Part shown: positions 5,046 to 5,316 of the stretch, piece by piece
Layout of the letters: every line of letters begins with the position of its first letter
Numbering within the stretch: the stretch's first letter is position 1
Assembly: GCA_913055195.1 (NCBI GenBank)
Contig: CAJXJU010000117.1
Location: 1 to 5,316 of the forward strand
From: an uncultured Desulfohalobiaceae bacterium
GTDB taxonomy: Bacteria; Desulfobacterota; Desulfovibrionia; Desulfovibrionales; Desulfonatronovibrionaceae
Direction of reading: 5' to 3'
Length of the DNA: 5,316 bases
Translations under genes and position numbers: made by a program
Notes under the pieces: generated by a model
Database searches by the model: none
What the model saw: the letters and a program-made list of their open reading frames with translations, nothing else
Told to the model about the DNA's origin: nothing

Positions 5046-5316
5046 ATGTCTAAATTTAAATTTTTGATCGTCAATGGCCCTAATCTTGGTTATCTGGGGC
5101 AAAGAGAACCTGAGATTTATGGGTCCCAGTCCATGTCTTCGCTAGGGGAAATGCTTGAGAAAAATCGCCCTGGTTTCAAACAGTTGGTTGAGTTAAGCCT
5201 GTTCCAGGCTAATGGCGAAGGGCAGATTATTGACCGCCTTGAACAGGCATGGAAGGATAAGTTCCACGGCCTGGTGATCAATGCAGGGGCTTATACACAT
5301 ACCAGTCTGGCCATTG
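5046..5316 (+). CDS. aroQ: 3-dehydroquinate dehydratase, type II (AroQ), 3' end cut by the window
   Basis: AroQ converts 3-dehydroquinate to 3-dehydroshikimate, the third step of the shikimate pathway, as a cytoplasmic dodecamer. Ninety codons are visible of an expected 145-160, and the frame is open to the window edge. Family motifs appear in order: NGPNLGYLG (residues 10-18), then REPEIYG (20-26) with the catalytic-loop Arg20 and catalytic Tyr25. QANGEGQIID (54-63) stands where QSNxEGxLID is usual, with the Glu kept. INAGAYTHTS (78-87) supplies Asn79 and His85, the equivalents of the substrate-binding Asn and catalytic His. Gly15-Tyr16 replaces the common Asn pair or Asn-Leu, and Ala55 and Gly57 are mild departures. 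No key catalytic residue in the visible part is lost. It follows the lipoprotein gene by 57 bases on the same strand with no strong terminator between. Confidence 0.93.
   Translation, partial: MSKFKFLIVNGPNLGYLGQREPEIYGSQSMSSLGEMLEKNRPGFKQLVELSLFQANGEGQIIDRLEQAWKDKFHGLVINAGAYTHTSLAI

Overview
This AT-rich window (roughly 40% GC by eye) reads as chromosomal DNA from a Gram-negative, outer-membrane-bearing bacterium. It carries lptF/lptG (lipopolysaccharide export), a lipobox lipoprotein, uppP, engB and a type II dehydroquinase. The mix of genes and base composition suggests a low-GC sulfate-reducing Desulfobacterota (Desulfovibrionales-like). That assignment is an inference from memory, not from a search.

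Layout. uppP lies on the minus strand (65-862). A 239-base gap that separates divergent genes (863-1101) holds a strong nested inverted repeat (888-1002) and a second stem-loop (1005-1045). A plus-strand set follows: an unrecognised 60-residue protein (1102-1284), lptF five bases later (1290-2441), and lptG fourteen bases after that (2456-3532). engB (3479-4090, minus) converges on lptG, and the two coding ends overlap by 54 bases. Divergent from engB is an unrecognised lipoprotein (4167-4988). It is followed by aroQ, which starts at 5046 and runs off the window end.

How the genes fit together. UppP recycles the undecaprenyl carrier used for peptidoglycan and O-antigen. LptF and LptG are the membrane subunits of the LPS-extracting ABC transporter. 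The lipoprotein is probably an envelope component of unknown role. EngB (ribosome assembly) and AroQ (shikimate pathway) are housekeeping genes.

No CRISPR array, transposase, phage gene, tRNA or rRNA was seen. The parts that ordinary annotation does not explain are the structured element between uppP and the small gene, the small gene attached to lptFG, the lipoprotein, and short tandem repeats of 7-9 bases in three separate intergenic gaps. I found no clear evidence of a new multi-gene system.
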